NCBI GenBank assembly: GCA_947579665.1
Contig: OX388346.1
Span: 86,182,615 to 86,246,614, forward strand
Length of the DNA: 64,000 bases
Reading direction: 5' to 3'
Source: Sympetrum striolatum
Lineage: Eukaryota > Arthropoda > Insecta > Odonata > Libellulidae
Under the pieces are notes generated by a model that ran no database searches, had not been told where the DNA came from, and was given only the letters and a program-made list of their open reading frames with translations. How positions within the stretch are numbered: position 1 is the first letter of the stretch; every line of letters starts with the position of its first letter. Below, one piece after another: positions 24,898 to 36,678 of this stretch. The position numbers and the translations under genes are program-made.

Positions 24898-25155
24898 GTT
24901 ACTTTTGTATTCGAGAATCGGGATGATCCTGTATATATTATATTCATTATATGAATGACAGATGGGTCCCGACAATTTCGCGGCTTCGAATATAAATTGG
25001 CTTTGTTATTCATTCCCCTCGTTAAAGGAGCGAAATTAATTTTTTTAAAGGAAAAGCAGCCATAATAATATTTCACCACCAAATTTATTTACTGCACCAA
25101 GCCATGTTCTTATATGAATTCTTATGGAAAGAAAACGAGAAATGGCTGTTAGTAA
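24898..25155. other. non-coding spacer between two MITEs
   Basis: About 260 bp separates the hAT-type element from the small MITE at 25156. Nothing recognisable was found. Confidence 0.5.
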
Positions 25156-25321
25156 ATTATCCTTTAAGGTACTCCAAAACCTTAGAAAATTCGAGATAAG
25201 AAGGAAAAAGTGAACTTACCCCGGGGTGGTTTCTCCTGCTGTCTATTGTGAATCCAATTTCGCAGGGGAACCAAGGTATATATCTGCAGATAGACGGTTT
25301 TGGAGTACCTTATAGGATAAT
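25156..25321. mobile_element. small MITE, 166 bp
   Basis: The first and last 26 bases are inverted copies with one mismatch (ATTATCCTTTAAGGTACTCC at the left, read in reverse at the right, both continuing to AAAACC). The interior (CCCCGGGGTGG near 25220) is non-coding. The target duplication is ambiguous because the terminal ATTATCC could itself include duplicated target bases. No transposase superfamily can be assigned from 26 bases. Confidence 0.65.
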
Positions 25322-27060
25322 GAATTCTTATGTGACGTCACAGATTGCGTATAAACATCAACTTTCCCGCTCGTCATAATTGATCACTGGATACTGTATG
25401 TAGTAGTATTGTTAAAAGTGCTTCGACAGCTTAGGTCATTTCGCATATTGGCTCTCACCAGGATGTAATGTACTGTATGAAATACAACCTTATGTATGAT
25501 TGGACGACTAGATATTGTATGTACATTTATATATATCCTGATGATAACAGTATTTTATGTTATCTCTTTTTATAAATAATAAGAGGGACCTTGGATGTTC
25601 GCCTTAGGAATAACCTCGTAATGTATAACAAAAGATTGTGTCCGATAAACTCTAATTTAATGATTATATATGGAAACAGTCGAACGAGTAAGGAATAAGC
25701 AAGATTTTCCTTTCATTTTTCGTAAATTTCAAGTATGCCACAATGTTCGTTTTCTTACTTTAAAATGAGTTAGAGGGATTTATGAGGTAAACATCTAAAA
25801 TATTAACTATGCTTTTCATCAGTCGAATACCTATACTAAAAACATTAGTTAATTATTAATTCACAGAATTAAAATTAGATGAATTACTGTGTAAAATAAG
25901 ACTAAATGGAAATTTCGTAATCGAAGCAATTAAGATGACCTGAAGGCTTTTCTAAATCCCTAGGATACAGCATTTTATGACCTCTATCAATAATTTATTT
26001 ACTTTTCGCAATTATTTCTCGTTAGGATAATTGATTAGCATTTATCCGTGTAGATTGTAGCCACATTACCAGTTTTGCTTTTCTCCGAATTGAATGAATA
26101 GACAACAGGTGCTGCAAAAGCTTCGTAGTTAAATGTCCGAGGAAAAATATTATGATACAAAGTATTTGTGGCAATTCAACTCTGTTTGAATCGTAAAAGA
26201 TGCGGAGAGAAGCAGGTGCATGCAGCAGACGCCGAGACGAGCATTAAAGACACGTTAACAGCTACTTGACTTAATATGCATTCGATTACACTTGAGCGCC
26301 GAGGTTTTTTTTTCAAAATCAACCTCAGAGTTGGAAGAAAAATCCCTCATCTCTCAAATGACGTAACTTCTACGAATAGACATATGCTTTTACGTAATTT
26401 TAATTCAGTTCTCTCTCACAACTCCAAAGGAATAAAGGGGGTATTATAGACAACACAGTATCTTTTAAATCCGTAATCAATCTAATTAATGGTAATGCTT
26501 CCAATATCGATTAATTTCATACTTTTTGTCTTTGTTAAAATATTTCATATCTAATTCAATAATGAGTTACATTATTCCCAAGGAAGATTACGTATACCAC
26601 AGAAAAAAAGAACCCACATAAGTAAATGTGTGAAAATTCTGAGAAACCTTCCAAATATATCGAAACGCAATGTTGCGTAATTAAGTTATGAATTTTTATT
26701 TGTATTTACATTATGCTTCACGTAATTTAAAGGTAAATAGAAAGAAAAATATTAGGTTAATCCTGTCCAATTATTTTCATAGAATTACGAAATGCTTATC
26801 ATTAGAACTAAATGTACACAAATTTTCAGTAATTAACTTCTTCGTGAGAAAGCCTTTTGCAAATTATTATAACAGCCACCTGGGGAACAGTAGACTCAGT
26901 TAAATTTCATGGAATAAACCTCGCGAATACCTAATGGCGTACCCTCATACATAGTATTTCTTGGCAAGTTCTAAAGAAACTCCACTTTGTCAAAAGAATA
27001 TGCAGTAGAATCATAAAAAATACGTGATCGATGTTAATTTGCGTTATTTTAACTTCACGT
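25322..27060. other. non-coding, no recognised gene
   Basis: AT-rich, with short open frames only (the longest about 70 codons at 26688-26903, with no motif). No repeat was recognised. Confidence 0.5.
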
Positions 27061-27071
27061 AGAGAGAAAGG

Positions 27072-27440
27072 GACCCTTCCCAAAAGTGCCGTTTTCGTGA
27101 ATTAGAAAAGGTACAACGAAAGGCGATGTGGTTTGTAAAGAATGTCAAGGATACAGGGTGAGAAGTTTAGAAAATATAAGAAGTAACGGAATTAATTTTC
27201 TTAATGAATTCAAAGAAAGTGCGTTCGTAAAGGATTTACCTGATATTATGCGTCTTCTCTGTTATCTAAGCCGTTCTAATTATGCGTTAATGATTACGGC
27301 AATTGATCCTAGATGAAGTTCAAGAATTCATTTTTTCCATGGACGATATACGAAAGTAATCGATTTGGGAAATAGAGTCATGGTACATGCGCCCACTGCC
27401 ACACGCCGAAACGTGGTTAGCAGGGTCTGTATGTGTAGAT
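27072..27440 (+). mobile_element. LINE C-terminal fragment, family B
   Basis: From 27072 the frame reads DPSQKCRFRELEKVQRKAMW then FVKNVKDTG and a stop, the conserved segment immediately after the RT domain of CR1/Jockey-like LINEs. In the next frame (27128-27316) follows NFLNEFKESAFVKDLPD. Near 27330 the DNA CAAGAATTCATTTTTT is shared exactly with the fragment at 43884-44330. The 3' end at 27405-27440 has CCACACGCCGAAACGTGG, GCAGGG and a TGTATGTGTAGATA tail, matching the - strand ends at 13844 and 20700. It lacks the RT core and has frameshifts and stops. Confidence 0.8.
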
Positions 27441-30400
27441 AATATCAGAAAATCTCTTGAAAATATTCTAGTTCTTTTGTTTTTAATTTGTAATTAACAT
27501 AAATATTATATTTCAATTATTACAGCATACGAGTTGACATAGGAAGTCCCTCTAACAATTTTGAATGAGTCGGTATATCCCCTTGAATATGCCACTTAGT
27601 ATCCGATTGCGATACAGCCGCGTTAAACCTACTTCTTTCGACTGGATTCAAGCAGAGCCTCCTCAGTAATGGATGCTGGCAAAGTTCCCACACAGGAGAA
27701 GTGGAGTTATTCGCACTTGACGCATCTTCAAGAGAGAGGGACTCCCCGCTGGGCCGAGCGGCGGAATATGTGCACTACTTTGAGCCGCTTTCTCCCGCGG
27801 ATGCATGGGGCCCCAATGAAAGACAAGCGCTGGAATAAATGAGGGGATAAATCTCTCAGGCGGTGGGTTTATCGTTAATGTGGGAGTTAACTGAATGACC
27901 GATGAGCCTGATCTTAAGAACTCTTTTTAAACCGAGTGATTCCCTTTTCAGCGGTGGAAATTGTTGCTAAAACAAGACGCTCGTAAAGATTCCTAAGTAG
28001 CCGTCGTCGAGGAAAGTTTCCAGCACGAAATACCTTTCTTGCGGTAGAAATCTCACCTGGGATTAATCTTACAAATAAACGTCACTGTGGTCGATTTCTA
28101 AACTTTCTTCCGATATGATTTTTGCAAACCCTTTTATTTATTCAGTAGCTACGAAAATTGTAATCGCTCATTCAAAACTACGTGGTGATTATTAATTACT
28201 TCAATACCATCTTATCTACTACTTGTTACCTTAAACAGAGAATAGTTTTGTCCTACCTTGCGATTTTTTCAGTACCAATGCGTCTAGACATGTTCAATGA
28301 TAGGCGAAATAAATCGGAGGCAGAAGTAAGCAGATAAAGCATGAAAGAGAAGCTATTTCTAAAGAAAGAAATAGTAGAAGATAAATTAGAGAAAAGAGAG
28401 GGGAATAGAGGCTCTTCTCTTTGACTTTATGAAAGAGGATTTTTTAATATTATTTATAATTCAAGGATAAATGAAAATAAAGCAATCAAGACAACACTAA
28501 AATCAAACTAATTCCATTTAGAAAATTGTGGAATTGATGAGTTGCGATTCCACATGAAAAAAGACAATACTTGTATTTTATTGACACATCATTGCCTCTT
28601 CTTATTGAACTTTCAATGTGAAAGATTAGTAAGAACTAAGAACTTATAGAAGTAAATAAATAGAGAAAGGGAAAGAAATCCAATCTTTTTCTGACAGAAC
28701 TAAATGTTCAAGTAAAGTTTAACTTTCAGGTGAGGCATTCTATCATGCAACTGAAAAAATAAAGCTTATAAATGACATATCACACGCGAAAGATTTCAGG
28801 AAATCGTTAATAAAGATTACAGATCATATATTTAGGAATCAGCAAATAATAAGAAAAGTAAGAGAGAAATCATGGTAAGCCTTTTATGAAAAGCTAAACG
28901 TTGAGTAAACGCATTTTTGTTATAGAGTAATTCAACATTCAAAAATAAAATTTGAAAGAAGATTTCCAAAGAGACGTATGAATCATTAATGCAATCGAAG
29001 TATTCAGCCATTAGATATTGAAATCCACTCATTATGTTATTAACATAGCTCACATAATAATGCTAGAAATACGCATTGCCCTTTGAAGCTGTTCATCTCA
29101 GAATGTAAATAAAATATCCCAACTAACATTGTGCCCTCTGTAGCGCAAGGTGACGCCCATAAAATTTCTTGATCTTTCACAAAGCCTCGTGAGAAGCCAT
29201 TACTATTCCCTACATTCAGCTCGAGCGTATTAATTTGTTTTTGGGATCTCAGACTTGACAATTTAAGATTGCATCCAAGACATAATGCACCACTTACAAT
29301 GCGTTCTCGGAGATGTATGCACTCCCGGGTGCGTTTCTCCCATATTAATTTCTGCACATTTATGACTTCTCGTGTGTTGTGCGTGGCTCCCATCGCGGCA
29401 GATTCAATTTATCGTCTCGAGGCAAAGGAAGAATGTAAACGGAGGCAATGGTGGAAGCACACCGCAGACATTTGTGAATTCAGCCGAGCTGTTGAGACTT
29501 GAATAATATTCAGACCGAAGTGATATAGGTACTCGCTGTTTGTCTTGGCAAGCGCCGTGGGTCACAACCGACGAAAAAATGGTCTACAAACAGAATCCTT
29601 GCTCCCGACTACTTTTTACGCATGAAGAGGTGTAACTCGGTAGTTGTCGGAAATTTATGGAATTTAGAGAGTATTTGTGGTACTAAGGTACGATTAACTT
29701 ATAGGTAGAAGTGTTTGTTTTTCGCATTAAGCGATAAAACCAACAAATAACGCGAATTTTGGCCGATTTAGCGAAATAAGGCTAATTTCGACAGTTTTGA
29801 TAAGCACCACGGATTTTGGTGAATTTCGCTTCATTCATCGTTTTTAAGAGAGGAGAATGCAGTTTTAGTATGATTTAAATAAATCTACAATATATAATTG
29901 TATTATTTACATATTTCTTGTTTTTTTATCACTCATGACATATTTGCTTACGCGAATTCAGCTTCGATCTTTTGCAATACATTCACAAAACTTTCTTTCC
30001 ATTATGGATTATCACAAAATCTCGCCAAATTCCACAACGAAATATGTTTTTCTTTTCCTAACATCTATCGTATCAATGAGTTTTTAATATATCATGTTTT
30101 GTTGATCTGGGGCTGTGAAAGCATTTTCCTAAGGTATAAACAGCACAGTTTGAAATAAATTTAATTTTTAATTTTGTAAAATTTACAGTTAATAATATTT
30201 TCAATGCTTTTAATGTTTATGCTAAAGTGTGCCTAATATTATTCCTTTGCTTGAATGAGACTCTGTGAAAATTAGTAACACCAAATTTATGAAACATAAT
30301 AAAAACACCGCAATTTGGTTTTAAAATCAACAAATTTCAGAAAAAATGAAAACATTTTCAAACACCTCTACTAATAGGGCAGTAAACACTAAAGTATCTA

Positions 30401-31000
30401 GCACGAATTAAATTACAATCCATGCCCAAAAACAGATTCGAGAGAATATTGAAGGCTAGTGGGAATTAACTGCTCATCAGCTATATGATGGGATATTTGA
30501 GAGAGCATTCCTATTAAATAAAACCAATACTATTACAAAATTTCTACTTCATTGTATGTTTCGTCATTCATAAAAATAAACCTGCCATTGACGATTTTTA
30601 TTGCCAGCCACTCCAGGAAATATTGCGAAATTAAGTTAATATGTGACTTTTTTAAATCGCGTTTAAAAGACAGCTTAAGGTAATTATCGTTCGTTTATAA
30701 TTTGAAAACAATGCCTAAATTTTAATTTGAACCCATCGACCTTTCCCAGAGAACAAAATTCATTATTTTTATAAATGCATTAGTGAAATGCTCACTAGGA
30801 GATGTGCAATTGTTGTCAGCTGCTGCTACGAAATCGATTTGCTTGGAGAATTGAATACAGCAATCGGCTGCTTAGTCTTACAGCGCAAACCCACTAAACA
30901 AACCAAATGCTAAGTAAAGTGCGAGTCTTACGCAAACGAGTGAAATAAACGATACTGAGTCAGGAGTGACTTCGCGGTAATTATTAATGTAAAACAACTT
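27441..31000. other. non-coding, no recognised gene
   Basis: A GC-richer patch lies at 27640-28060. The - strand frame of 117 codons at 29040-29393 and its + strand partner (29269-29502) have no recognisable motif. Around 29620-30370 an AGAGGTGT octamer recurs in inverted orientation 740 bp apart, but without target duplications. The rest is AT-rich and featureless. Confidence 0.45.
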
Positions 31001-31104
31001 CATGAGGGTAAACTTTTACTATACCATAGTATTACAAGAAAGAAACTCCCATGGTTTTGGTGCTGTGTTACATCTTCAGAACACCGTAAAAGTTTACCCT
31101 CATG
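31001..31104. repeat. short inverted-repeat element (104 bp)
   Basis: CATGAGGGTAAACTTTTAC at 31001-31019 is exactly inverted at 31086-31104, and the similarity extends outward about seven more bases with two mismatches. On the - strand the interior reads CTGAAGATGTAACACAGCAC then CAAAAC, reminiscent of the CTGANGATG…GAAAC motif seen at 36642 and 42124. It could be a very small MITE or the eroded end of a retroelement. It has no coding capacity. Confidence 0.6.
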
Positions 31105-34100
31105 GAGTAGTATAGATATAATATGTTGTTAAAATAATAAACGCTATAAATTTTTTCTTAAGGCTTCACTAACTCTCGCCACAATTCTTCCTCCAAGGTA
31201 TCGAAAAAAAAAAACAAAAATTCGGCGAATAAAATTCAACGGAAGCAATGGAAGAATAAAGTTGTTGAACCGTGGCCTAAGTATTTCGGCTGCAATTAAG
31301 GAAGAACCTCCACAGCACATGCAGAGGAGACGATTATTCTCTTATCTTCCTTCCATTTATCCTCTCTGTAATGAATTCAAGAGCCGCCTCCATCCGCCTC
31401 ACCTTCTGGACAACGGTCACCCCCAAAACTCACTCCCTATCGCAGATATCATCGATGAAGAGGAGCGTCGTTTGTCCCATCTGACTCCAGCTATTCGACT
31501 TCCCTCCAAAAGCATCACGTGCCTGCGGATACAATATGCGCATGAAACAATTACGAGGCGTAATTACAGAAGAGGAAATAAAGAGGCATTGGAGGTCTCG
31601 TTCGCCCCCTCTTTGGGCAGCGAAGCGTTTAAAGGATGTCTCGCGAAGAAGCGGCGGGGGCGGGAAAGGGGCGGGAAGGGGGGCGAAGGGGGCGGCTAAG
31701 GGAAGTAACGCGCGCGTCTTTCGCCCCTCGGAAACAACCATCCTGGCCAAAATTACGAAGCACATTCTTACAATGAATTTAAAAAGGTGATAACCAGAAT
31801 TTCAGTTTTCGATTAGTCTTTTATTACTCTATATTATTACAGAGACAACAGTCTATTATTGAGGAATCGATGCAGTTTACAGTAAGTAACTTCAAGTTAT
31901 GCGTGAGTCTGTAAATTAGAACTCTTATTGAAAATTTCGTCTACAATCACTACATAGAAGCTTTATAATTAATAACAATAACATTACTAGGAACATTAAT
32001 ACAAAATATACATGATTAGTAGAGGCGCAAATATTTTTAACGTTATGAATATCATTTTTTTTCAAAATTTATTCATTAATTTCCTCCCACATAACAATGA
32101 TTAAACATCTTTTAATAAATTCTCCCATTTTGTACTTCTTATTAATCTTTGGAAAACTAAAAACGTTCTCCTTAGGTAGTTCACAAGTTACTCGTAGCAT
32201 TTTTCAGTTCTTCGGTATTAAATCCGTTTTTATTTCGATAGAGAGATGATTCCCGAAATCTTTTCGAATCCTCGTTAACAATCCTATCAACCAAGTTTTT
32301 CTCACAGAATATTCCTCCCTAACAATTGAAAGCCTTTAAAACTTTCATCGCTTTATTTTCATTTTTGATCGGATTTAATTTCGACTCAATTCAATTTCAA
32401 TTCAATATTTCAAGTCATCTTTAGGTTGTGTAAATAGTTAGAAGAAGGTTTCGTAGGTTGATACAAGAAAGGTTACGGAAATGACAAGAATACCAAGGCA
32501 GATTCTGCATGGCATTCTGCAAAGTGTGGCCAAGTCACAATGATTACACTCCAACAGTAACTCCGCAGTCGGTTTGGCATGAGCTTTGTTCTTATATTTG
32601 GTAAGAGCGAATTGCATGGGCTGCATCAAAATGCTACCATTGCTTCCGAGAATTCGGACGGAATTCCTTTTGGACGGAAAGGGCACTAAAATGGAGGGAT
32701 ACTAAACTCCTTCCCCTAAAAGGGGAAGTGGGCGATGAATGGACTTTAAAAAGATAGTGTTGGGGTGGAAGAAGACAAGGGAAAAGTTTGGCGCGTCCGT
32801 CGAGGATGGGCATATGGAAGTTACGTCACGCAGCGACGCACAACGAGAACAAAAGAAGCACGCATAGGACGTCCCTTATCTCCGGTGCAGAAATAAGATG
32901 CAGGACGCTATTAAAATTGTAACTTCCGTGGAATATGAAGCGTGACGACACCCGAAAGGTATGCCGCGACACAAAAGAGGAAGGGGAAAGTGATCGTAAT
33001 TACTCCGATGCCAAATGTTCCTAAAACGCTCTAGAACCGGACGGACGGCGTCTTGAATAATTTCCTCGGAGATAAAAATGAAATTCCTCCAGCAGGATGC
33101 GTTTTTCTGCTTAGAATCATAAATTAGCCTCCCAAGAGGAGACAGCGAAAGTGCCTCGTACGGTACGTAAGAGGGTACGAATTAGAATGGAAGACCCTGC
33201 AAAAAATACCACTTGGCTGAATATCTCTCTTTTCAAGGGAAAAATATAATTAAAATACATTGGTACCAGAGATCACCTTCAACACATCGCGAAGAACGAG
33301 ATCGCTTTACAAGTATCACTTGAAATATATCTCTACGTAGGTGTCTCCACTTCCACCTAAGACCATACGCATCAAGTGGGATTCCAAGCAGCTAAAGCTG
33401 TAGCGTAACTGCAATAGCCAAATCGTATCAACTAATAAAATAGTATATTTCAACTCGAAATTAAATGAGTAAATATGTTAAATAAATTAAGAAGGTCGGA
33501 CCACTTAAAACTCACTACTTAATCTATAAGTAAAATATAAGAACTTTTGCAAAAAGTTGAGACTTGCGAGCTGTTCTGACAAAGAAGGATTAACTTGATG
33601 TAGGAGATTTGTGTCCGGTATGTTACGGTAATTGTCATTGCTTCTTTAAAGACAATCTTATAAAATATAATCCCTATCATATTACTACCATATTAAATAA
33701 TCATATTAATTTTCTTTCCAGGTTTTGGTCATCAACGGCTTGTGATTTTTCGGTAATACAAAGCGCTAACTAATTTTATTGACATTTTTAAAACAGATCT
33801 TCAAATAAAAAAGTATGCTCTGGGAATGGTAGAGACGGAATAATTAAACTGTTCTAATGAACAGAATGGTTCATATTTGCTATCTGCATGTGAGAGCCAA
33901 TGCAATTTCCCAGTTCTTCGGTTTGAAACGGTGACTATATCTTTATATATTTGAGAAGGTAGTCGAAACTGCGTATTATCAGTACTACTATCCACACCAA
34001 AAATGTCACGGAATAACGAACAAAAATCAGTTCCATTGCAATAAAATAAGAAATGACTATAATTAACACAAGCCTTCGAATACCCTCATTTAAGAAGCAT

Positions 34101-36635
34101 TGTAATTTTAACAACGATAGAAAGATAATTTAACTTATAAATTTTAGACTTCAGAACTTCTGTTCAACTCTACGAGTACTTGCATAAGTATTAATGTATA
34201 TTCTGAGAATCTTTGAGATTACTTCCATATTTTACGAGAGAACAGTCAAAAGTGATCCACATCAGGTTGGCACCTTTAAATATAATTTTGTATCTGCACT
34301 ACGGTGAACATATGGTGGCTACGGCAGGGTCCAACTGCATTAGCAGGTGTCGCTGTGAAGTTGTTCCTTGAGACCATTTTTGCTTTTCTCCTGAGCGAAC
34401 CAGGGTTAACGGTTCCCAGAGATTCTTCTCCAACAAAGAAACTAATATATTCGCAGATTCTTATACAGTTTTACATTTCCTATTTTTTTATTGAGATATT
34501 ATCAGTTGAAGATATATTTTTTTGTAAAAGGTAATTGAACGATTTACTCATTCATGATATGAAATAAAATTAACTAAATCAATTAATTCAATTCCATAGA
34601 CTTCAATCTATCTCGTCTACTTAGTCTTTGCAATATGGGAAATATCATTCCGTAAATTTCATTCACCTCTTCTAATAGATTCGACAATATATAGTTGTGA
34701 TTGAGTCAATGAGATATGCATATATTGTTCGTATTAATATCTTGTAGGTTTCTACATAAGAGCAAATGTAGAATTTAGGCCCAAATATGCGATTGTATAA
34801 TTGTTCATCGACAGTCCTTACGAATTGCACGTCTGAATATTGAAAAATATGAAACTTTTATAGATATTGTTTTCATTGGCATTGTCACTAACAGGATTGC
34901 AAATTTATTCGGGATTTGCAATTAAGTATAAATTAAATTTCATCATGCTTGATTGAGAGTTTACTAATTAATAAATAAAAATTAATAACATATTGTTTTG
35001 AAATGACATTCTATGAAATACATTGTCTTTTAATTACTACCACATCATTCTGGCGTATTTACCTTAATAACTATATTGAGTATTTTTTTAATAAAGGTAA
35101 TGTATTGGCTAATTATCAATAATAATTAGTAACTTTATTTAACTGCCCAATAATAATATCATTTAAGTCTCATTCGTAAAAGTCTGTTGCTGCAAATTCT
35201 GCAGCTTCACTTACTTCCCTTGGAAAAATACCTTCAAGAAAAATTCAATATATTACTATATTATGAATTTTGAATGTATATTATGAATGGTGTATTAATA
35301 ATTTAAAGTTTTAAACACTTCCACCAGTTAATGTACCGAATTGCAGTGAGAAATGTTCAATAATAATTATAATTAATACTTCAGCTAAACTGTAGACGCT
35401 GCACGCGGAGCTCATTGAATTTAAATTTCATTCTGGAAAAAATGAGAGACTTGTATTCTTCCGCACAATTTATTTGTATTTGAAATTAATTGATAACATT
35501 ATTTTTAATCAAAATTCGCAAATTAACCCGCTAAATTGACGGGGAAAATTGGAATAGAAAAAATACGAAATGGGACGAAGCTATAGGAGAAATAGTTCGT
35601 TGGCAGCGGAGACCGGGTGGTTAACTTCCAAGACTCGACCCCTTCCAGGGAGTTCAAGGGGTGCACCTGCCTCCGAGCCTATGAGCGTAACAAATAGCCT
35701 TTCCTCTGCATCTCTCTGCTTATTTTCCAACAGCAATCCACTTTTCCGAAACTCCCTTAAAGAGAAAATACTCCTTCCACTTCCTTACTGAACACCTACT
35801 TTACTTTGCCTAATTTTCCCCCTTATTCTCGACAAACGTTACCATTCGAACAAAGGGTTGGAAAAATAATGCAACGGCCAAATTCCGTCGAGCCAAAGAA
35901 AGTGTTGAATGCACAGGACAATAGTCATTGGTTGAAATCGAGACTTCGCCTTTGTGGACTTTAATTCAGCTTTTCCAGCCTTCACAAATTAACAGCTATA
36001 AAGAAAACTTTAGTCTTGCATCAGAAGCTAAGAAGTGAAGCCAAGAATCTTTGCGGTGAATAAGATACTGCATTCGCTTCATAAAACATATTCCAAACGG
36101 TTAATATGTAATTGTTTGCAATTTTCACCCAAAATTTGTGAGGCGAAAGAGCTTTGGTGTTATTTTTTTTTAATATCCTTTTTAGTAAGGACATTTCATT
36201 GAGGTAAATTCACAAAAGTAGAATTATAAAGCATGAACTACATTTTTTTAGATGATTAATTTTGAGGATATGACCCGATTCCAGAAAAACCCTCAGAATA
36301 TGGCTATTATTTCAACGTCAATATTTGTGATTGCTTGAATGAACTGGTCATTTGCTACTATAAATGGGATTTTCCAATATTCGATACAAGTTCTCAGGAG
36401 TAAAAGTTTCATCGTAAGCATCAAGTGCAGCAGAAGAGGTAAGAAGGGGCAAAGTGTGTTAGCATTATTCTATTTAAATTTACTTTTACATCTTTAAAAC
36501 CAAAGGCAGATGGGTAGATTTTTAAGCGTGCATTAAAATAAATTTTTAAAATATAGAGCAAAGCCTTAAAATTTACTTTGTGAGCAACCTCAACCTTTTG
36601 TTCTCATATATATGTTCTTGCTCCTTGAAGTCACT
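31105..36635. other. non-coding, with GC-richer patches
   Basis: GC-richer patches lie at about 31260-31760 and 32640-33100. The first holds a 145-codon + strand frame (31262-31699) that starts at TTG, ends in a Gly/Arg-rich GGG-run and overlaps a 111-codon frame on the other strand. This points to low stop density, not a gene, and no domain is recognisable. From 33150 to 36635 the sequence is AT-rich with nothing recognised apart from short open frames. Confidence 0.45.
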
Positions 36636-36678
36636 TCTGCTCTGAGGATGGTGCTGTGACACCGAAACCGGTCAACAG
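36636..36678 (+). ncRNA. hammerhead-ribozyme-like motif, probably retroelement-derived
   Basis: CTGAGGA (36642-36648) fits the CUGANGA core. GGTG/CACC (36650-36653 with 36660-36663) can form stem II around CTGTGA. GAAA follows at 36664-36667, then CCGG and TC, where C36673 would be the cleavage base. TCTGCT before the core can pair with AACAG after it, with one mismatch, as stem I. An extra T between the core and stem II is atypical. Short-stem-III hammerheads are known in Penelope-like elements of arthropods, so this may be a remnant of one. No Penelope protein was found nearby. Confidence 0.3.

Noticed and set aside
29626..30369. Possible hAT-like element with AGAGGTGT inverted ends
   Set aside because: Only eight bases match and the flanking octamers differ, so the pair is likely chance.
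31262..31699. 145-codon + strand frame
   Set aside because: It lies in a GC-richer patch where the other strand is also open. It starts at TTG, ends in a low-complexity Gly/Arg run and has no recognisable domain.
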